A stretch of DNA of 58,496 nt from an uncultured Fidelibacterota bacterium (GTDB lineage Bacteria > Fidelibacterota > Marinisomatia > Marinisomatales > TCS55): assembly GCA_913062595.1 (NCBI GenBank), contig CAJXWT010000004.1, positions 1 through 58,496 on the forward strand. The letters run 5' to 3'. The notes under the pieces were generated by a model. That model did not search any database, was not told where the DNA came from, and saw nothing but the letters and a program-made list of their open reading frames with translations. Each line of letters starts with the position of its first letter. Positions within the stretch are counted from its first letter, which is position 1. Below are positions 54,960-58,496 of this stretch, piece by piece. A program made the translations under genes and the position numbers.

Positions 54960-56156
54960 ATGACGGATAAACATATAAATAAGGCAACTATACACTTCCA
55001 AAAGCTATTGCAGGATCAACTGGCGCGAGTAGACCGGATGAGCACCGTAGAAGAACAGACTGATTATGCGGCATTGAATCCAATTATTGTGGGTATCCTT
55101 GGCGGTGACGGGATCGGGCCATTTATCGCTGCTGAAGCACAGCGTGTGCTGGAAAGTCTGCTGCAGGTTCCGCTGGATGCGGGAAAAATTACATTTCGAG
55201 TTATTGAGGGCTTAACGATCGAAAAAAGAGCCGAAGTGCGCCAGGCGATTCCAGGTGATGTGCTGGAAGAAATAAAAGAATGCCACGTAACACTTAAAGG
55301 CCCAACTACGACGCCAAGAAAAGGGGACCCCTGGCCGAATATTGAAAGCGCAAATATAGCCATGCGCAAGGAATTGGATTTATTTGCCAATGTACGTCCG
55401 GTGCGTGTACCCAGCGAAGGGATAGACTGGGTATTTTTCAGGGAGAATACGGAAGGTGCCTATGCGCTGGGCAGTAATGGTATAGATGTAACAGATGACT
55501 TGGCCATGGATTTCACGGTTACGTCAACGCAAGGATCGGAGCGGTTGTTGCGCCTGGCATTCGAATACGCAAATAAAAATAATATTAACAAGGTTACCCT
55601 AGTCAGCAAAGCCAATGTTGTGAAGACCACCGACGGTAAATTTCTGAAGGTCGGCTATGAAATTGCTAAGGAATATCCTGATATCGAAGTAGATGACTGG
55701 TACATTGACATAATGACAGCGAAATTAATCGATCCGAAGCGGCGCACGCAGTTCCGGGTTATGGCCCTGCCTAACTTGTATGGCGATATTTTGACGGATG
55801 AAGCGGCTGAACTCCAGGGTGGTGTGGGTACGGCAGGCTCAGCAAATATTGGCAAGAAATATGCCATGTTTGAGGCAATACACGGTTCCGCGCCACGGAT
55901 GGTAGTTGAAGGCCGGGCCCAGTATGCCGATCCATCGAGTATGATTCGGGCGGGGGCGATGCTGCTGCGGCACATCGGGTATGAAGGACAAGGTATTAGA
56001 CTGGAAATGGCGCTGGATATAACCGGGCAATTCGAGAAGAAACTGGTAATGACCGGGCGCAAAGATGGCGCCAGCAGCAGGGAATTCTGTGATTATGTAC
56101 TGGAAACGATTAATGCTCCGGACTTGGAACAAAGATGGAAGTCCCACCAACCCTAA
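54960..56156 (+). CDS. isocitrate/isopropylmalate dehydrogenase family protein
   Basis: 398 residues, a beta-decarboxylating dehydrogenase. GGDGIGPFIAAEA near residue 47, PNIESANIAMRKELDLFANVRPVR near 120, FRENTEGAYALG near 155 and ANIGKKYAMFEAIHGSAP near 294 are visible, with the NLYGDILTDEAAEL metal site near 269. The N-terminal extension of about 40 residues is unusual. The substrate (isocitrate most likely) cannot be fixed by eye. Confidence 0.85.
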   Translation: MTDKHINKATIHFQKLLQDQLARVDRMSTVEEQTDYAALNPIIVGILGGDGIGPFIAAEAQRVLESLLQVPLDAGKITFRVIEGLTIEKRAEVRQAIPGDVLEEIKECHVTLKGPTTTPRKGDPWPNIESANIAMRKELDLFANVRPVRVPSEGIDWVFFRENTEGAYALGSNGIDVTDDLAMDFTVTSTQGSERLLRLAFEYANKNNINKVTLVSKANVVKTTDGKFLKVGYEIAKEYPDIEVDDWYIDIMTAKLIDPKRRTQFRVMALPNLYGDILTDEAAELQGGVGTAGSANIGKKYAMFEAIHGSAPRMVVEGRAQYADPSSMIRAGAMLLRHIGYEGQGIRLEMALDITGQFEKKLVMTGRKDGASSREFCDYVLETINAPDLEQRWKSHQP

Positions 56157-56180
56157 TTTACAGGCCATAAAATTCACTGA

Positions 56181-56215
56181 AAAAGGTGCGTGATTTTAGG
56201 CACCTTTTCTTTTTG
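56181..56215 (+). terminator. intrinsic terminator
   Basis: AAAAGGTGC (56181-56189) pairs perfectly with GCACCTTTT (56200-56208) across a 10-base loop, and CTTTTT follows. It ends the IDH-family transcript and separates it from obg. Confidence 0.8.
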
Positions 56216-56223
56216 GGTTCATT

Positions 56224-57192
56224 ATGTTTATCGATTACGCTGAAATAACGTGTGCAAGTGGGAAGGGCGGCGCTGGCGCCGTTACTTTTCGGCGGGAAAA
56301 GTTCGTTCCCAAAGGGGGCCCTGACGGTGGGGATGGCGGTAAAGGTGGCTCCGTTATTTTTGTAGCGGATCAAAACCTGCATACCCTGCAGGATATTCGT
56401 TATAAGAAGTCCTACCAGGCGGATAACGGTGCGCCTGGGTCCTCCAACCAGAAAACAGGCCGGGATGGGGAAGATGTACGTATTCGGGTGCCGCTGGGCA
56501 CACTCATTCGTGATAGAAATACGAGTAAGGTAGAAGCGGATCTGGTAATAGAGGGCGAAGAATTTGTTGCCTGCCCTGGCGGAAAAGGCGGGAAGGGAAA
56601 TGCCCGCTTCAAAACCGCTACTCGCCAAACACCGCGACATGCGCAAAAAGGAATCCCGGGAGAAAAAAGAAATTTTACTATTGAACTAAAGGTATTGGCA
56701 GATGTGGGATTAGTAGGTTTACCCAACGCCGGTAAATCAACATTGCTAGCCGCGGTCTCGTCAGCTCGACCGAAGATCGCTGATTATCCTTTTACCACGC
56801 TGCAGCCCCACCTGGGTATCGTAAAATACGGTGAATACCAGTCATTTGTAATGGCGGATATACCCGGCTTGATCGAAGGTGCCAGTGAGGGTAAAGGTCT
56901 GGGTCATCAATTCCTGAAGCACATTGAACGAACCAAATTATTATTGTTCCTAATTGACACTATGGAATCCGATCCAGCTGATACGTACGAACTGCTGCAA
57001 CAAGAGTTGCTTAGCCACAATCCGGATCTGTCCAAACGAAAGCATATAATTGTGCGGACAAAAATTGATACAAAAGCTGATCATACTGATTGGACCAAAA
57101 TGGAGAATGAATACCTGGAAATATCTTCTGTGAGCGGTGCCGGTATACCGGCATTGATCAAACGGATTGGCAAATTGCTCAATGAACACTGA
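56224..57192 (+). CDS. obg: GTPase Obg/CgtA
   Basis: 322 residues. A glycine-rich Obg domain (residues 1-155) and a GTPase domain with GLPNAGKST (near 164), the DIPGLIEGASEGKGLG switch region and the NKxD-like RTKID are present. There is no extra C-terminal OCT domain. It assists 50S ribosome assembly. Its stop lies 11 bases inside the following dprA start. Confidence 0.95.
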   Translation: MFIDYAEITCASGKGGAGAVTFRREKFVPKGGPDGGDGGKGGSVIFVADQNLHTLQDIRYKKSYQADNGAPGSSNQKTGRDGEDVRIRVPLGTLIRDRNTSKVEADLVIEGEEFVACPGGKGGKGNARFKTATRQTPRHAQKGIPGEKRNFTIELKVLADVGLVGLPNAGKSTLLAAVSSARPKIADYPFTTLQPHLGIVKYGEYQSFVMADIPGLIEGASEGKGLGHQFLKHIERTKLLLFLIDTMESDPADTYELLQQELLSHNPDLSKRKHIIVRTKIDTKADHTDWTKMENEYLEISSVSGAGIPALIKRIGKLLNEH

Positions 57193-58279
57193 GCAATTAG
57201 CTGCGTTAATATTGTTACTACATGTGCCCCTGGCCGGGGCCTATAAAGCCCAGAAATCTGGTCACTGCCTTTCCCGAGATAAAGGATATTTTTACCGTAT
57301 CGAAAACGGACTTGTGCCGCGTGGAGGGGATCGATGTTAAAACTGCCGCGCAGATCTGTAGCAATCATGACCTGGATCTAGGCCAGAAAGAACTGGAAAA
57401 AGCCGCTAAATATGAAGTGACGATCCTTTCGTTGTGGGAGAAGGCATTTCCGAACCTGTTGAAAAAGATTTATGACCCGCCGGCAGTACTCTATTGCCGA
57501 GGTCTACCCTTGCAAACTAAAGAAGACTGTATTGCGATTGTAGGCACACGGGCTATTACACCCTACGGCAGGGCAGTAACCAAACAGCTGGCAGCCGAAC
57601 TTTCAGCTGTAGGGCTCTCACGATCGTTAGCGGTATGGCCCGGTGTATTGATACAGCAGCGCACAAAGCTACATTGGAAGCGGGGGGTCGGACCATTGCC
57701 GTACTGGGCTGTGGTGTGGATCGTGTTTATCCTGCTGAGAATAAGCAGGTTATGCAGCATATTATTGAACTGGGAACCGTCATTTCTGAATTCCCTTTTG
57801 GGACCAAGCCGGAAGGCGGCAATTTCCCACAGCGAAACCGCATTATTAGCGGACTCAGCCATGGAACCTTAATCGTTGAAGCAGGGCACAGGAGCGGCGC
57901 AATCCTGACCGCATTCAATGCACTGGACCAGAATCGGGAAGTTTTTGCCGTACCCGGCCGGATCGCGGATGAACGGAGCAAAGGTACCAATCGTTTGATA
58001 CGTAATGGGGCTGTACTTGTGGGACGAACTGAGCATGTTCTGCAGGCTATTGAACCCCAGTTAACCAAGCGCATAAAACCAAGACAGCGCAGTATTGACC
58101 TGAATCTTTCTGATGAGGAGAGGTCCATATTTACCTTTCTGGAACACAGTCCCATCCACATTGATGAACTAGTGAAAAAATCAGAGATGGATCTGACTAT
58201 ACTGTTAACTATATTACTGAGCCTGGAACTGAAAGGTGCCGTGCTACAGTTCAGTGGTAAACAGTTTGTCCTGGCATAA
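57182..58279 (+). pseudogene. dprA: dprA with two frameshifts
   Basis: DNA-processing protein A, which loads RecA on incoming single strands. The protein is readable only in pieces: MNTEQLAALILLLHVP from ATG 57182, then a shift within CCCC (57227-57230) to WPGPIKPRNLV, then a shift near CTCTC (57615-57619) to TIVSGMAR. Removing one C and one CT restores a full DprA with AIVGTRAITPYGR, SGMAR(G)IDTAAH and GNFPQRNRIISGLS. The extra bases sum to three, so frame is regained. The family's RGID is RCID here. It may be a pseudogene or two sequencing errors. Confidence 0.8.
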
Positions 58280-58322
58280 TTAGGAATTAATTTCGCGCAG
58301 CAATTTTATAGAATAATTCGAT

Positions 58323-58413
58323 GGAGAGGTGGCCGAGCTGGCTGAAGGCGCTCGCCTGCTAAGTGAGTATACCTCTATAAAGGGTATCGAGGGTTCGAAT
58401 CCCTCCCTCTCCG
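58323..58413 (+). tRNA. tRNA-Ser(GCT)
   Basis: A 91-base class II tRNA with a long variable arm. Acceptor GGAGAGG pairs with CCTCTCC, anticodon stem CTCGC/GTGAG encloses loop CTGCTAA, giving anticodon GCT. The discriminator is G and CCA is not encoded. The last 81 bases of the window after it show nothing recognisable. Confidence 0.95.
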
Positions 58414-58496
58414 CAAAGTTTATTGATGATAAACTCTAAAGAACTCTAATTATTTACTTTATAGCCTGATTTAGTCTGATTATTCAATTTTAGTAC

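Noticed and set aside
47-58413. A genomic island bounded by two tRNA-Ser genes with the same 3' end
   Set aside because: The content is housekeeping, there is no integrase, and identical ends are normal for serine tRNAs.
1-58496. CRISPR arrays, transposases, phage genes and minus-strand genes
   Set aside because: None seen; the long minus-strand frames mirror the codon pattern of the + strand genes.

Overview
This 58.5 kb window is a dense, ordinary chromosomal segment. About 55 genes all lie on the + strand, many with ATGA or TAATG overlaps. No insertion sequence, phage gene or CRISPR array was seen. The content points to an FCB-superphylum bacterium with a Gram-negative envelope. Supporting features are a PorV/PorQ-like protein, a protein with a type IX secretion (T9SS) C-terminal tail, a DUF5683 protein, a GT5-only 'half glycogen synthase' next to a DUF4270-like lipoprotein, BamD and FecR proteins, and a TRAP transporter with a TatT subunit. 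My best guess is Neomarinimicrobiota (SAR406) or a close relative; this is inferred from gene content, not measured.

Layout. 1-7.7 kb: tRNA-Ser(CGA), a thioesterase, a large FAD/Fe-S dehydrogenase, a FecR/beta-barrel protein, a 47-residue membrane ORF, a SelW-like selenoprotein whose TGA codon hides it from ordinary gene callers, and three small unknowns. 7.8-18 kb: tRNA-Ala(CGC), large-form SRP RNA, dnaX, a drastically shortened ybaB, recR, pgsA, pgpA, cinA, thpR, recA-recX, a degenerate PurL paralogue, and DUF4442 and FAH proteins. 18.1-25.1 kb: an RNase HI-like protein, a nucleotidyltransferase and the rod-shape operon mreBCD-mrdA-rodA. 25.2-30.7 kb: envelope proteins. 30.7-35.8 kb: glyA and a TRAP transporter (TatT, DctP, fused DctQM). 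35.8-45.3 kb: an envelope/secretion block behind a recognisable promoter (PorV-like, M6-like T9SS cargo, MA-peptidase/propeller/barrel, DUF5683, BamD-like, nadD). 45.3-50.6 kb: an antiporter, ftsEX and the heat-shock operon hrcA-grpE-dnaJ. 50.6-58.5 kb: a ComEA-like protein, two unrecognised membrane proteins, rsmD, coaD, an FmdB protein, an IDH-family enzyme, a terminator, obg, a frameshifted dprA and tRNA-Ser(GCT).

The main theme of the unusual findings is family members that have lost or changed a core element. These are a 49-residue YbaB, a PurL without its catalytic His motif, a DnaJ with only one of two zinc centres, an M6-type protein without HExxH, and a dprA with two compensating frameshifts. 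Regulation also shows two striking items: a strong intrinsic terminator embedded inside the recX coding sequence, and a CRP-like site with a promoter and structured leader upstream of the PorV-like gene. The strongest single discovery is the SelW-type selenoprotein with an in-frame TGA, a good ribosome binding site and a plausible bacterial SECIS hairpin.
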